DNA of 64,000 nt, taken from NCBI GenBank assembly GCA_964036275.1, contig OZ038433.1, positions 48,237,616-48,301,615 of the forward strand. Direction: 5' to 3'. The translations under genes and the position numbers were made by a program. Below the pieces are notes generated by a model, which saw only the letters and a list, made by a program, of their open reading frames with translations, made no database searches and was not told the origin of the DNA. The DNA comes from Litoditis marina (lineage: Eukaryota; Nematoda; Chromadorea; Rhabditida; Rhabditidae). This document shows positions 24,501 to 36,879 of this stretch, piece after piece; the first letter of the stretch is position 1; each line of letters begins with the position of its first letter.

Positions 24501-27088
24501 TCAAAAAATATATAAGTGGTCCTTCATTTATGAGGTTTCATCTTCATTTACATGACTGCACACTTTCGTGCACTCTTCTAGCTCGCTCCTAAGTTTCATT
24601 TCTATTATAAGTAGCTCGCCCAAGCAAGTTTTCATAGTTCGTCCTGCTATTTGGTTTGGAAAGGTAAAAACTTAAAATAAAATATAGGCTTACTCATGAA
24701 AATAGGTCTGGTAAATATGCCTCTTGGATGTGTTCAAGTCCAGTGTTTTTCACATGAATCGCACCATAACCTTAATTTATGTATCTTGATCAGGATAAAC
24801 TCAAAATCTTCAAAGATCAAAGAAGCAACTCCCATTTGCAGCCAGCCACTTCGAACCGCGTGGCCACCTTCCAGCAACAACGACCGATTCAGCAGCAGTT
24901 CCAGCCCAGACAGCCGACGCAGCCGGTGTCGGCCGCCCCGCAACGACCTCCTCCACCACCACCTCAGCAGAGGGTCCAACAGCCACGTGTGCAGGTATGT
25001 TACAAAACTTACTAGAAGAAAATTGAATAGTCACTTAAAGGAGACCGGAGAGCAACATGGTTTCTCGTAAAGCTGCTGTATCCTACTTGCTATATGTGAA
25101 TGTCACGTGGACTGATCAAACTGATAGACGAGTTATTTGTGCTCTCTGATCTCAATACAGTTAAAAGCAGCCCAAAACAAAACCTCTGCTCAAGTTGTGT
25201 TCCGGTCTTCTTTAAGCTAAGCATTCTAATGAGGGATCGTGCATATTGTCATTGCAGTTTTCTGAGTTCTGCTGTGTTCAACATGTTTCATCTGACTGTG
25301 CAATTCACTAACAGTAACACAGAAAAACATTGTAACAATTACCTTAATCGCGGTAGTTAATCATTAACCGGGGTTAGCAAGTTGTCTAGTAATCCCTTTG
25401 TAACCAGTTTTGACAACGGCTTCTGTGAGAACTAGGAAATAGAGAGTTTGCTGCAGGTCTCCCGTCCCGCCCCACCACCCCAACCACAGGTCACCCGGCC
25501 CCCTCAGCCCAGACCCCAGACCACACGGCCACGAACCAAGACGTCGCGCAAGGGGTCCAACGCTGCCGTAAGTGCGATACTCCGTTTCACCAATTAATAA
25601 TCTTCTACGATAGTACCAAAACAATGGTGTTCTAGCAAACGTATAGATGTAAAATTCTAATTGAAAGAATCATTTACTTTATGTACTAGTGAGTGAGACA
25701 AACTATATATTAATCAGCACATATTATCAATTTTTTCATTATTTTTACATGAAGCCCAAGACTTATATAACCAAATCTACGTGTTAATTGTGCTTTAGGG
25801 AGACAATACGTATCATAGGGGTTGAACAGATCTTCGTTGTAGTTTGATCTTTGTACACTCTCAGATCAAAGTACAAACCCAGTTGAGATAGGGCAACATA
25901 CACCGTACCGACTTCCTTTAAAAAGGAGCTCACCCTATACGGCAGTACATTTCATTCCGCGGGAACGTCTGCAGTAAACAATTGGTAGCAAAGACTATCT
26001 AAATACAAAAATGCAAACAGATTTTATTAATGAAAAGTTTTCTTTTTTTCTGTATGAATTTTCTGTATGAAAAGCATACAGACAATCTGCATGAACGCTT
26101 CGGTGTTTTACTGTGGAGATCAGGTAGGAATGAAGAGAACTATCAAAAATAAACCTGTCACGTAAGTGTGGCGTAGCGAATGTGCAATTTGTCATCGCAC
26201 GTTCTTGGACTATGTGTTTTTGACACGTGTAACGGGATCATGCATTCTTGACAAGTAGTGTACAATATTCGTGTACACCAGGCGCGTAAGAAATCCTCAT
26301 ATACAAAAACCAAGGTTAACTTTTCAGGAAAACGAAGTGTTCCTGAAGTGTTGTAAAGAAAGAGGAGTACACAAGTCATGCGAGCGAATTTGCAGTTTCG
26401 GAGTTTTGAGTAAAAAGACGGTTAGTTTTATTTCAATATATCGAAAATGTATCGTAGGGTGGGTGTGGTCAAAATGAGATGTTAGTTTGCTGTGAAGAAC
26501 GACAATACAAACCTTATCTCAGAGACTTTTGTGAGGTCCTGCCACTCTCTTATCGGGATTTGAAATGCCTAAAATCAAGTTTGTTTCAATCTTGATGCTA
26601 TTGGACAAGTCAAATGTCTCATCAATGATGTATATTGTTGACAAAGGCGATCCGTTAGTCGTTCAGAGGAATCAACTTTACAAGTAAAAATCGTGTCGAA
26701 ATTAGGCGAGAAAATAATCCAAGTGTTTCACTCATAATATATGTTCAGTTGACGTGATGTTCAGTCATCAGTCTGCCAAACGATGTTGAAAAGTCAAAAT
26801 CGGTCAAAAAAAGTTTCAAGTTTGGGCGAGCGAACTCAATCAAATGTTTCACTCATTTTTTATAAATTCAGTTGACCGAATGTTCAGTTAATGTCAATCA
26901 ATTTTGCAAAGTCAAAATCGGTCAACTTTGGGCGAGCGAACTCAATCAAATGTTTCACTCATAGTTTATAAATTCAGTTGACCGAATGTTCAGTTAATGT
27001 CAATCAATTTGCAAAGTCAAAATGGAAAATTTCAAGTTTGAGACCTCTATTAAATGCACCCTCTATCAAATGTTTCACTCATAGTATA

Positions 27089-27119
<31 letters not shown>

Positions 27120-27852
27120 GTTCAGTTGACGGGCATGTTCCTGGGTACGGACCCGTGTCCCCAGTCGAACGGTCTGGACCTGATGCAGTGTGCCGCGCAG
27201 AACAACGACCACACCGAGTGCTGCAGGGAACGGGGGGTGGACACTACTAAGGCCGGCGAGAAGTGTCTCGGATTCTGCAACATGAAGCCCGGCGTCTCGT
27301 TCCAGGTGCGAAACATTCAACTCATTTTAGGTCCAATACCGTCAAACATAGTCAAACTCACCCAAATTTTTGAACTACGCAAATTCATACATAAAAAATA
27401 CTAGGGTTTTAAAGTAGGACTCGAAACTTCCCCAATACTCGAAGCTTCAAACTCCACCAAATACCATAAGGAATACCCAGCTACACCACCAGTTCACTAG
27501 TGTTATTATATCACTGTCTATAATTTATATAGTTTCCTTGTTCAAAATACGTTCTTTGCCATAATATTAGTGCAGCAGGCAAAAACAAGATGTTTTTTTT
27601 TTCAAATTGCAAGTTTGCGCTGATCCTGTGAAACCTGTTTCACGCGCCGAAACTGACTGATGCTTATCTGCATGTCAAAACAAGAACATTGACAGACAAC
27701 GAAAACAAAAGCTTTCAAAAAGACGTTTAGGGACGAAACTGATCACTTTATATCAAAACAATTTCCAGGCCGATGTATCAATGTTGCCTTGCTGGGGAGT
27801 GTTGAATGGCATCAAGCAATGTTTCAAGGATAACATTCTTGTGGGACACTAA
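18600..27852 (+). CDS. Secreted Gln/Pro-rich protein with C-terminal DB module
   Basis: Thirteen exons, all in phase: 18600-18624, 20241-20357, 21634-21863, 22101-22229, 23028-23093, 23355-23471, 23737-23841, 24381-24431, 24794-24994, 25457-25567, 26328-26420, 27126-27305, 27769-27852 (502 aa). The split exons 1-2 create a signal peptide, MLLPLIIAVLGQVHC. Exon 3 encodes a long Gln-rich tract. Exons 4-10 are Gln/Pro-rich with proline runs. Residues 385-502 form a DB module (a nematode extracellular domain of unknown function): CC, C, C, C, C, CC, C, C, C, C, twelve cysteines, including LKCCKERG and ECCRERG. Likely secreted or cuticle-associated; role unknown. It converges with phb-2, with stops about 290 bp apart. 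Introns carry MITEs, microsatellites and many TGTTTCA motifs. Confidence 0.8.
18974..19217. mobile_element. Inverted-repeat element, family C (intron 1)
   Basis: Ends match inversely: ATAGTTCCGGTCATTCCTAC at the left, and GTGGGAATGAAACAAACTAT at the right. One-sided relatives occur at about 14305-14400, 23310-23345 and 26125-26145. The right arm contains TGAAACA (19192). Confidence 0.6.
19526..19888. repeat. (CT)n-rich tract with an internal duplication of about 160 bp
   Basis: Pyrimidine-only tract on +. A block including CTCCTCCCCCTCTCTTTCCC occurs twice, about 160 bp apart, so two frames encode repeated Ser/Leu/Phe/Pro strings. Not a gene. Confidence 0.9.
21483..21609. mobile_element. Palindromic MITE, family A (copy 2), intron 2 of the DB-protein gene
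   Basis: AAGTAGGACGAGTATGTGGA and its inverse. The right end lies about 25 bases upstream of the exon 3 acceptor. Confidence 0.85.
24206..24342. mobile_element. MITE family B, copy 5 (intron 7)
   Basis: CAATTGCACAGACACGTGTA..ACTTCTAGTATAC. The motif position has decayed to TGTAACA. It ends about 40 bases before the exon 8 acceptor. Confidence 0.8.
25007..25317. mobile_element. MITE family B, copy 6 (reverse), with a nested inverted-repeat insertion
   Basis: Outer ends TTACTAGAAGAAAATTGAAT and AACATGTTTCATCTGACTGT match family B in reverse. About 180 bp inside (25037-25215) is flanked by AGGAGACCGGA and its inverse CCGGTCTTCTTT, consistent with a second small element inserted into the first. 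Carries TGTTTCA at 25284. Confidence 0.65.
26690..27120 (+). repeat. Four-unit tandem repeat carrying the piRNA-type motif and a splice-acceptor copy
   Basis: Units of about 105-120 bp share TTTGGGCGAGCGAACTCAAT, CAAATGTTTCACTCAT and TTCAGTTGACCGAATGTTCA. TGTTTCA occurs at 26724, 26845, 26951 and 27071. The last unit runs through a (TA)n stretch into the real exon 12 acceptor TTCAG|TTGACGGGCATGTTC, so earlier units hold decayed copies of that acceptor and the first exon bases. Confidence 0.85.
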
Positions 27853-28144
27853 CGACCAACCCGATACCTCAACTCAATTAATCTAGTCACTGTCAAAGGT
27901 TACTTCGTTAATAGTGATGATCACCAACTTAATATGTTCTTTGTCTGTATATATTGAAAATGTGTACAATGAATTATGAAAAGAACCGTTTATGAAAGAG
28001 TGTAACATAATCAACAAGGAATAGAACACTAACGCAACTAATATGTAACAATATAATAACAAATCCTACATTAAACTAAAAATTCACTGTGCGAATACGT
28101 TCACAGTAGAAGATATAACCAGGAAAACAGCACACATGAACTTC

Positions 28145-31073
28145 TTACTTCTTCTTGCCATAACTGAGGTAGTCGTTGTCAGCAATATTCAGCATCAAAC
28201 CACCAGCAGGGAGATATACCTGCAAAAGCAAGATAGAAATAACATAAGAAATCGCAGAAATAGTATAATAGATAGAAACAATGTTCCTGATATTATCTTA
28301 CGCAATCGATACCCCACAATTTGAATAATGCACTGAGACACAAAAAACGGATAATTTACCTTGTTGCTGGCAGATTCCGAAACAATTCTTGCGATATTCT
28401 GGGCGGCACGGATTTTTCTCAGCTTGAGGAAGCCAGGGTCGGATTTCATTGCTTCACCGAGCTAAAACAATTTTTTAAACATGAGAAGCCATAAATTGTT
28501 TATTTTTCATTAGCAAATTTGTTGTTATGTATGTCGGCCTTTACAACTTGCTTGGAATCTCTTGGCAAGCTAGTCAAGATTCACGACAATTGCAGCGGGA
28601 TAATCCACACAAACAAACATTATATATGTCGGCCTTTACAACTTGCTTGGTATCACTTGGCAAGCTAGTCAAGATTCACGACAATTGCAGTCAGAATATT
28701 CGCCTACACAAACACTTATATAAGAGACAGTATTTTCTATAAGAGACAATATTTTCTATCAATTTTTTTCATCAAACATCACCCCACTGATCAACGATGA
28801 TAACATAGACTGAGTTTGAGAAATTAAACACAGAGAACAATCAATTACTTCTTCTGTAATTGACATATGGAAAACGTACCAGCTTGGCAGAAGCAGCCTC
28901 TCCTTCGGCTTGAACAATCTTTTCCTGACGAGACTGCTTGGCTTTCTCTACGAGGAATGACGCTCTTTGCGCTTCTTGTGCTGCCACCTAAAGCAGAGTG
29001 TGAAAGCAACTCGAAATTTCCACCAGGAGCAGATTTCTAATGATATCTACTAATCAGAATTCAGACAAAATTAGCACTCGAACTAACAAGAGGCATGTAA
29101 CCAAGGTATGTCGCATGTGAACATGCCTGATGCCTCTTACAGGCTCCGAACTGTGAAAACTAACAATATGCGCACACTTTGAAATATGCTGTGTTTTTTT
29201 TCATTCCCCTCCCCTAGATCAGCCTCTGGTGGCTATCTATATCACTTCACATATTTAAATTGAGACTCAATTTCAAAACTAACCTGCTTAGCTTCTACGG
29301 CAGCAGAATATTGTGGAGAGAAGGCTAATTCGGTGAGAGACACGTCGTCAAGAATGATATTGAAATCGAGGGCACGCTCGATAAGAGCTTTTCGCACCAT
29401 CATCGAAACCTAGAAACATACGAAATTCAACCACACAATTATACAAATGCAAGTTTTTGAAAAAGAACATGGTTGAAAAAACGTTTCACCGGATACAGAA
29501 TGGTAACCGCACAGCAATGCAAGAGCAGCTTGATCAGCTTTTAGCTATTCTAGTACTTCCAATTTTAGATCTAGCTGACTGTAAATTGAGCATTTACACA
29601 GCCATACTTCCATACTTGAATATCCAAAAAACAGAGCTCCTTGTTTGTATAATACTGACAGGTGATTAATGAACCAAACCACCATTTATACGTAAACGTT
29701 AAAGCGAAGTTGACAATTCTTGGATTAAAAATGTAGTGATGATAGATTAATGGAAGAAATGTGATAACAGAATAAATGCATCTACCACTTCAGTTATTGC
29801 GTATAGGAATAACAACATAATAAACACAAACCTGTTGTCTCTGAGTGATAAGCTGGGATGCATTGAACTTGGCAACAACACCTTTAAGAACCTGAAATGG
29901 GGTATATTCTCTAAATCATAAGTAACACTTATAAAGTATGCGAATGAGAATGTTCGAAACTGGAAAACAGGAAATAAATTTAAGAACAGGAATAGAGGAA
30001 AATATCTACTTAAGGTTTGTCAGACCAGCTTTTCCTGCCATGTTGTTGATGAAGATCGGGAGTACGCAAACACCACATTGAAAATTTACCAACCTCGTTA
30101 CAAATTGATGGCAAAATACGTTCTTCCCAGTTTTGTCCCAATGTTCTGTACATTTTCACCAGCTGTTCAGGATTTGGTCGAGAAAGAACACGGAGTCCAA
30201 TGTTCACCATCTGAAGATCCTTGCTACCAGTAGGGGAGCGGATCTGTAAAAACAACGATAAATTTCCACATTCAAATCACCCACTTGGTTGTTTCGGATT
30301 TTTTAGTAACGCAGTTGCAGGCTAGACATTGTCAACAGCAAATGGCTAGAAACATCATTCAGCTGTAAGAAAACAGAAGTAGAACTGTAGAACACACGAG
30401 CCTAGGGACCAAATAACCTGAAAAACCAAATGCAGAGAATTAACCACCTTCCGAAGGTAATGCGATTATTTCAAATGGCCGAATTACAAGGATTCAGTGA
30501 GTATTGTGTTCGAGTATAAAAAGTACCTGGTTGGGTCTGGCACGGATGTCATAAACAATGGGATATTGGAACCAAGGTACACGGAAGTGGAGTCCTTCCT
30601 TGTACACATCAGTCGACATACCGCCAATTCTGTTGAACATCACAGCACGGTGACCAGCTTCCACTAAAACAAAATGTTGAAACAACAAATTTTGCGCGCG
30701 ACGCTTTTACGAAATATAAAAACGTTCAGTTCTTTCATTCCTTCTCATTTGCCTCATCCACCACACAAGTAACGCAAACGCTGCCTATATCGTGATTTCG
30801 ATTACAAAAAAAGCAATGCTAGTTTACCCACCAAAAAGATATAACAACTTCACTTCTTAGCACAACAAAGAATGATGAACCAATCATTGTCCTGATACAT
30901 TTGCCCTTGTCAATAAGCTCCGAACAATACGAAACCTACTCACCTGTGAACATCGCTTGTGAAATTCCGTAAATAGCAGCTCCAGCGGCAGCCATGAGAC
31001 CGACACCCAGTCCAGCTCCACGAGCATTCTGAAGAGCTTTCTTCATTGCCTCTTGTCCCTTATTCGCCGCCAT
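28145..31073 (-). CDS. phb-2: Prohibitin-2, inner mitochondrial membrane scaffold
   Basis: Eight exons (transcript order): 31073-30944, 30663-30527, 30243-30094, 29891-29832, 29409-29284, 28987-28880, 28461-28360, 28219-28145; 295 aa, the usual PHB2 length. The N-terminal anchor is [20 protein letters not shown]. It is followed by the SPFH/prohibitin domain ([56 protein letters not shown]) and a C-terminal coiled coil ([20 protein letters not shown]). The tail ends SYGKKK. With PHB1 it forms the ring complex that stabilises respiratory enzymes and m-AAA protease. The ATG follows an acceptor (ttttttcag|ATG) directly, which fits SL trans-splicing. Introns are short and nearly free of TGTTTCA, unlike neighbouring genes. 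Confidence 0.96.
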
Positions 31074-31529
31074 CTGAAAAAAATGTGTCAGTATTCGAAC
31101 GAAACCTTCAAACATAACAACTTAAAATGATGCAACAAATTTTGAAAGTTTCACAATCTTATTATTAAGCAGAGACGCAACCATAGGCCACACTGGACTA
31201 AAGGTATTCAATTTCACTATGAATTGATATAAACAAAATTCAAAGAAAACATTTATTTAAAAGGTTCAAGTTTAAAAAAGAGGGAAAATGTAAAATTGCA
31301 GAAACGACCGATTTACCGCGTTTGCATCAATCGCGACGTCGCGTGCGAAGTCGTGCGCGATAATTGTGTTAGGACTCAATCATGTCTGGTGTGTACGCGT
31401 AATTTGCCGGCTACGTACTAGGAAACCTTTCAAAATTGAACAGCTTTTATTTTTTATAATTTTTTTGAATAATTTAATTATTTTGTGAAAATTTGAGAGT
31501 ACATTCTAAGTTCTACCCTTCCAGAGCTC
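31074..31529. promoter_or_regulatory. Shared divergent promoter interval of phb-2 and pus10
   Basis: The two start codons are 456 bases apart on opposite strands. The middle (about 31315-31410) is CpG-rich against the AT-rich background (CGCGACGTCGCGTGCGAAGT). Acceptor-like sites directly precede both ATGs, so true transcription starts probably lie further in. Inferred from position and composition only. Confidence 0.4.
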
Positions 31530-34500
31530 ATGGGTGACCGGAAGGTTTTGTCTCTGTGCGCACTGTGCAAACGGCAGATCGCGGGAGAGGCAAATGAATC
31601 TATAGAAATCGTCGAAAATAGCTTCGAATGTGTTCTATGCTTCGGTCTGCTGGACCCGAACTTTGTTACTGAGGTTAGTTGTCAAAAAATCTTGGAATGG
31701 GTGGTTTAACACTTATAACTCGTTGAAGCTATTCTTATTATCATGGGACCTACTAATTACCGCACCTACCGCACCGCTGAAATACCGCACCGCGATTTGA
31801 AAATACCGCACCGTACCGCACCAGCGCAAATTTGCGTATTTTTTCAAAAATTCCAAAATCTTGAATTTTGCAAGCAATTGTTCCTAAAGCAGAAATCCTA
31901 ATCTTTCATCACTTGAAAACAAACATAGTGATCTCGAGAAAACGTTCTTTCAAACTTTCTCACTAGAAGACCATACGCTTATACGCTTTCCGTATTGCAT
32001 TTTCCTTTTCTGTTGGGTAACCCTCATGTCACTTTCATGAGTTATCGAATGTATAGAAGAAGCTGCTCATCATTTCAAAATAAAAGTACTGAGGAGTACC
32101 CATGATGATGGCTTTTTCTCCACTACTTAAAACTATGTCATGAACCTCAGATATACCGTAAAACTAATGAACGCCGGCCTCACCTGACTCAAGTGTGCTT
32201 TTCATTTCAAGTTTCTAGAACCGTTTTGCACAGCCGTTTTTGTAACGCTTCCATCAGTACAAATATATATTATATGTGAATAATACGAGACAGGATGGAA
32301 CGTATACGTGACCTCGCATTTAGTAACTTAACGGTGATTGATTCTAAACGTGAAAATATGTTTTCTTCTATCTGTGTTCATGAGAGCTGGATCTCTGCAT
32401 CGACAGACAGTTTGCTCCTAACGAAGCCCTAGCTGCTACGACAACAGTTTTGAGAGATCCGAACTGGCTAACTCTGTAATGATCAACTACTTTGCTGTTG
32501 GTCCGACATATTAAATACCGGGCTTGGCTTGCTTCTTGTTGTTTCAAGAATACCCAAATTATCGTTATTATCGATGAACCTTTTTGGAAACAGTCGGAAA
32601 ATATCTTCGATGCAGGCTTCGACGAATATAGTGACCAATTCGCAGTTGAGTATGAATTGAATGAATTACGCTTAACTTAACTCTTACAGTTGAGTATAGA
32701 AAACATTACGCTTAACTTAACTCTAACCAGGGTTTGATATTTTGATCCCTTGCAGGATTACCATAATACGGTTCTCGTTTATTCATTGGCAATGGTTGTC
32801 AATTTTAGGCAGAAAACGAAATTCTCTAAATATTTCAGGTTTGAATAGCTCATACTTTTAAAAGAGCTGAAAGGATCTCTAGACAAATGAACTGACTGAA
32901 AACTATTTTTCGAAACACAATTCAGAATATTTCCACTATTCCTGCAGAAAAAGGAAATAAACTAATTGTGTTCGGTCATTAAACATCATGTTCAGACTTG
33001 CTGTATCTAAAGTGATGAAAAGGATAGGATTTCTGCTTTAGAAACTATTTTAATTGCAAAATTAAAGATTTTGTATTTTTTGGAAAAAAATACGCAAATT
33101 TGCGCTGGTGCGGTACGGTGCGGTGTTTTCGAATCGCGGTGCGGTATTTCACCCGGTGCGGTAGGTGCGGTAATTAGTAGGTCCCTATTATCATATTAAT
33201 CAAGTAAAAAAGTAAAGAAAAACTGTCAGTTTAAATGCTCTGTTTCTAGTCCTTAGGAGTTTTTCTAACGTAAGTGCATCAAAAAAGCCATGTACGCCAG
33301 AAGTACTGACGGTAGTTCACTGACGGTAGTTCGATTCTCAAAGTTATTTCACTGAAGAACAATGTTCTGGGTGTTGCGAACTCGTCACTGGAGTAGACTA
33401 GGACAGCAACTGAATCACTACTGAACTGCAACCGAACCACTAGATAAACATGGGAATAAGACATTCCTACCTTCACTGACGGTAGTTCGATTCTCAATTT
33501 GTTGAATAAGTTCGGGAAAGACATAGTTCGTTACTGTGAGTTGATCAAGCACACCTCTGTACCTCTGTTCTTCAAACTGTTTGCTATGCAGTTGAGTACA
33601 TTTAGGTTGCAGCTCACGTGGAGAAAGAACTTGCCAACCTTCCGTATGACGCCTCGTCGTTCATTTTGGCACTCAACTTGCCGGTTTCGCAGACGCTTCG
33701 GGAAACCGTCATTCAAAAAGCTCGTCCGGACTTGAACGGAATTCTTATTGACGTTCCTTACAAGTTGAGGAATATCGACGCGTATTTGGCGAAATTATCA
33801 CAGGTCAGTTCTTGGCTAGTTCCCTTTTTCCATTTTCCATAGCCATACGCCTTAGTGGTTCTTATTCTCATTAGAGCCGAGTGGATTCATCGTTCAGAAG
33901 TTAGAGTTTTACCACACTTTTTTTCTACTTATCTAATTGCGTCTTTTCATTGATACAGTTCCGGGGCAGTGGTTTAACGTGTAACTGTTCCTGAAAGACA
34001 AGCTAATCAATTGATCTCATGTTTCATGTATGTGAATTCATTGCACACGTAAAGAAATTAGTAAGCCGTTTTTGAGTTTCAGTCTAGATGTTGTTATTGA
34101 TTATTGAGTTTTTTCACTATGACGAAACGTTCAGGCATCCGGGCTGAGACCTACACTCGCCTCTGACCTCCATCTCACGATCACTTTCGAAAATAACGAG
34201 TTCGACGAAAGTGACCTGAAGTTCCTCACAGAAGAGTTTCCGAATGACTTTCGACAGGGGAAGAAGAGAAGGTTCGAGAAGAACGCTGTTCCGAAAGCAC
34301 CGGAATGCTCCAAGCAGCAGCTTCAACAGGTCGCAAACAGAATCAATCCTGAGATGGCGAGGTTTGTTTCTTGTTCAATCTTACATAGCAAAATAAAAAT
34401 TTATTATTACTAGACCACTAGTTATTTCATTCTAGAATACTAGTCTCTTTGAAAAAAAGCTTAAAGTTGTTCTTGTATAACCGTTGATTTCAACTCCATT

Positions 34501-36771
34501 ACTATACTATGGGGAACCTCCTTATGTGTTCATGTAGGAAGGTCAACTAAATGTCAATCAGTATGGTGACTTAATCACTCAATGATTCTTCTGTTCATGT
34601 GATAATATACTAGAATTCTAGTGTATCTAGTATACGGGTTACGCCTCCAACATGATTATCTATGCAGTATTACAGTAAGTACGAGCTGAAGCGACCCACT
34701 CGCCCCTGCACGTTCTCCATTTCCTTCGAGCGGGATTCGGTCTTTGTCGCGGGTCGTTACTGCAAGTTCTCTCGCTCGCTACCACAATCTCCCTGGTCAT
34801 CTGAGGACAAAGGCGGCTATATGGAACCGGGCAATTCGGTTGGTTTTGTTGATAACTTTTTTCAAGTTTAGCAGCCGGGATCGCAAGAACCGAGTGGGTT
34901 TTCTAGCTTCTAGCTAGAATAACACGTAATTTAGCGTTCAAATATCTAATGTAGCTCCGTCGAAACGTGATGCTGTTCGATTTGAAGGGTGATGCAACGT
35001 TTTCGGTCACTCTTTCGCAGTTCGCAGTTTGTCCGTGCTCGTTTGTATGAAAAACTGTTCAACGGTCATTGAGTAGGCAGGATGCTTCATAGTTTGGCTG
35101 AATAACTAGCGATTCGGGATAATGGGGGTATTTGAATCGCAAATTTAGTTTACCCTGGTGTGTGCTCTTACCCATTACGATATTGTGCTCTTTAGTACAT
35201 ATTCCAAATTCCACTCACTATTGTCATTTTTTCGCTGATATGTCCTATAGTCCTATTTAGATATCGGAGAAGGTGTGTGACGTGCTGAAGTCAATTTTCG
35301 GGGCGGCGGAGACGAATTTCGTAGCATCCGGAAGAGAGGATATTGACGTGAGAATGCTCGGCGAAGGACGACCGTTTGTCGTCGAACTGAAGAACTGTCG
35401 CTACACGAAACCGTTGATGGGGTTAGTTCGTTAGTGGTTCATTAGTTTTCAACGCAATTCGTTGATTGTTAACAGAATGAGTGTACCACAGCACACTGCT
35501 TGAACTATTTTGCTTGTTCCTACCACTCACATTAAGACATGTAGGCTAGATAGTATCCACAAAGAAGCCATTTTTCCCGAAAAATCGTTCTCCTATGAAA
35601 TAACTGGTTTTCAACTTTAAAACGTGATTACGTACGCCGGTACGCGCCTAGAGTTGCTGCGTGTTAGTTGGATTGTTGGATACCTAGAGATTTGTTCCGG
35701 TATTGACATATCTTGTTGTTGATTGATGTTCATGAAATAAACTATATTTACAAATGTTGAACCTTTAGCACATCTTATGTGCAGACTCTGAAGGATGCTG
35801 AGAACAAGATGAATGAACAGAAGGACGTCTGTATTAAGTATCTGACGCGAGTTAGCAAGGATCAGGCAGAACAGCTCTCGGTCGGCCAGGAAGGTGCGTA
35901 TTGTAATTAGATACGATTATTGAAAATTAGTTTTCTTGTTAGAACACGTTTATTATTCGTGATTTTCCTTGTAAAGTGTACGAATTCTACCTGTTTTGCC
36001 GAAAATTAGTGTTCTTTGGTTCGATAGCTGTTGAGTTTGCAACTGCGCTTTACTATATAGTAGTGTTAACCATTATCTTTCGTTTTTTCTACTCTTATCA
36101 TTATCCGTTGGCTTTATGTCTTGTAAATGTTGTATCCAGATCCAATACTTTGTTGTAGGGAAGCATGGTTTTAAGAAAGTCGTCAGAGATGTTTTCAACA
36201 AATAGTTTTCAGAAAAGAAGAAGTCGTACACGGCCTACTGCTACTCGACGATTCCTCTGTCACAGAAGTCATTTGAGTTGGCGTGCGGCCAGATCCCGGT
36301 TGAGGTTATTCAGAAGACTCCTGTTCGAGTTCTGAAACGACGTGCTCTCCTCGATCGACCCAGGAGTGTCTACAGTCTGGAGATGCTGCGAGTAGATGAT
36401 CATCACTTCCTAGCCAGGTATTGAGGAAGTGGGAGCTGAAACTGATTCATACATTCTCTTTGCATTTTTCGCAAACGGTTTTGTTGTTATTTTCGCAAAA
36501 TTTGATTACGTTATCGCCAATATCGAGAGCAAATAATTTTTATATGGACTCGGTTCAACCTGCTAATCTTGCTGGATTCAGAATGGAGACGCAGGCCGGC
36601 ACGTACATCAAGGAGTTTGTGCACGGGGACTTTGGTCGAACGCGCCCCTCGCTGGCCGATCTACTCCACGTGGAAAATGGGGAGGTGGATATACTGGAGC
36701 TGGACGTGGAAAGGGTCGATCTAGAATGGCCACCTGTGGTCAGTTTATTACAATACAATACAACAAGGTAG
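31530..36771 (+). CDS. pus10: tRNA pseudouridine synthase Pus10
   Basis: Eight exons in phase: 31530-31673, 33606-33803, 34135-34365, 34668-34838, 35261-35421, 35769-35893, 36213-36417, 36582-36771 (474 aa). N-terminal zinc-binding pairs LCALCKR and CVLCFGLL belong to the THUMP-like half. The catalytic half has VFVAGRYCKFSRSLPQSPW, then ASGREDIDVRMLGEGRPF (active Asp about residue 277), KTPVRVLKRRALLDRPR and ETQAGTYIKEFVHGDFGRTR. Pus10 makes pseudouridine 54/55 in the tRNA T-loop; the animal protein also has microRNA-processing roles. Exon 3 must use donor TTT|gtttct to keep phase, a less usual donor that should be checked. Intron 1 holds a Mutator-like element. The ATG is six bases after an acceptor-like ccttccag. 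Confidence 0.93.
31745..33185. mobile_element. Non-autonomous Mutator-like (MULE) DNA transposon
   Basis: 1441 bp with terminal inverted repeats of about 165 bp starting GGGACCTACTAATTACCGCA. The TIRs are rich in ACCGCACC/GGTGCGGT repeats. Flanked by a perfect 9-bp duplication TATTATCAT (31736-31744 and 33186-33194), the target-site length typical of Mutator elements. No transposase frame; only short ORFs. Sits in pus10 intron 1. Confidence 0.92.
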
Positions 36772-36879
36772 GCGCCGGCGGCTAAAGCCGCCTCCTCCTC
36801 CCTTGTTTCAACTCCAGGCTGGCGAGAGCTTCTCGGAGTATTTGTCCAATTTTCACCCTTTTTTCCGACGATTTATCAA

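Noticed and set aside
26690..27120. CRISPR array (regularly repeated units)
   Set aside because: Eukaryotic intron; units are contiguous duplications without unique spacers.
34662..34871. Starting a pus10 exon at the in-frame ATG 34662
   Set aside because: The ATG lies before the acceptor tatgcag; homology begins at YYSKYELKRP after it, and the upstream exons encode the rest of the protein.
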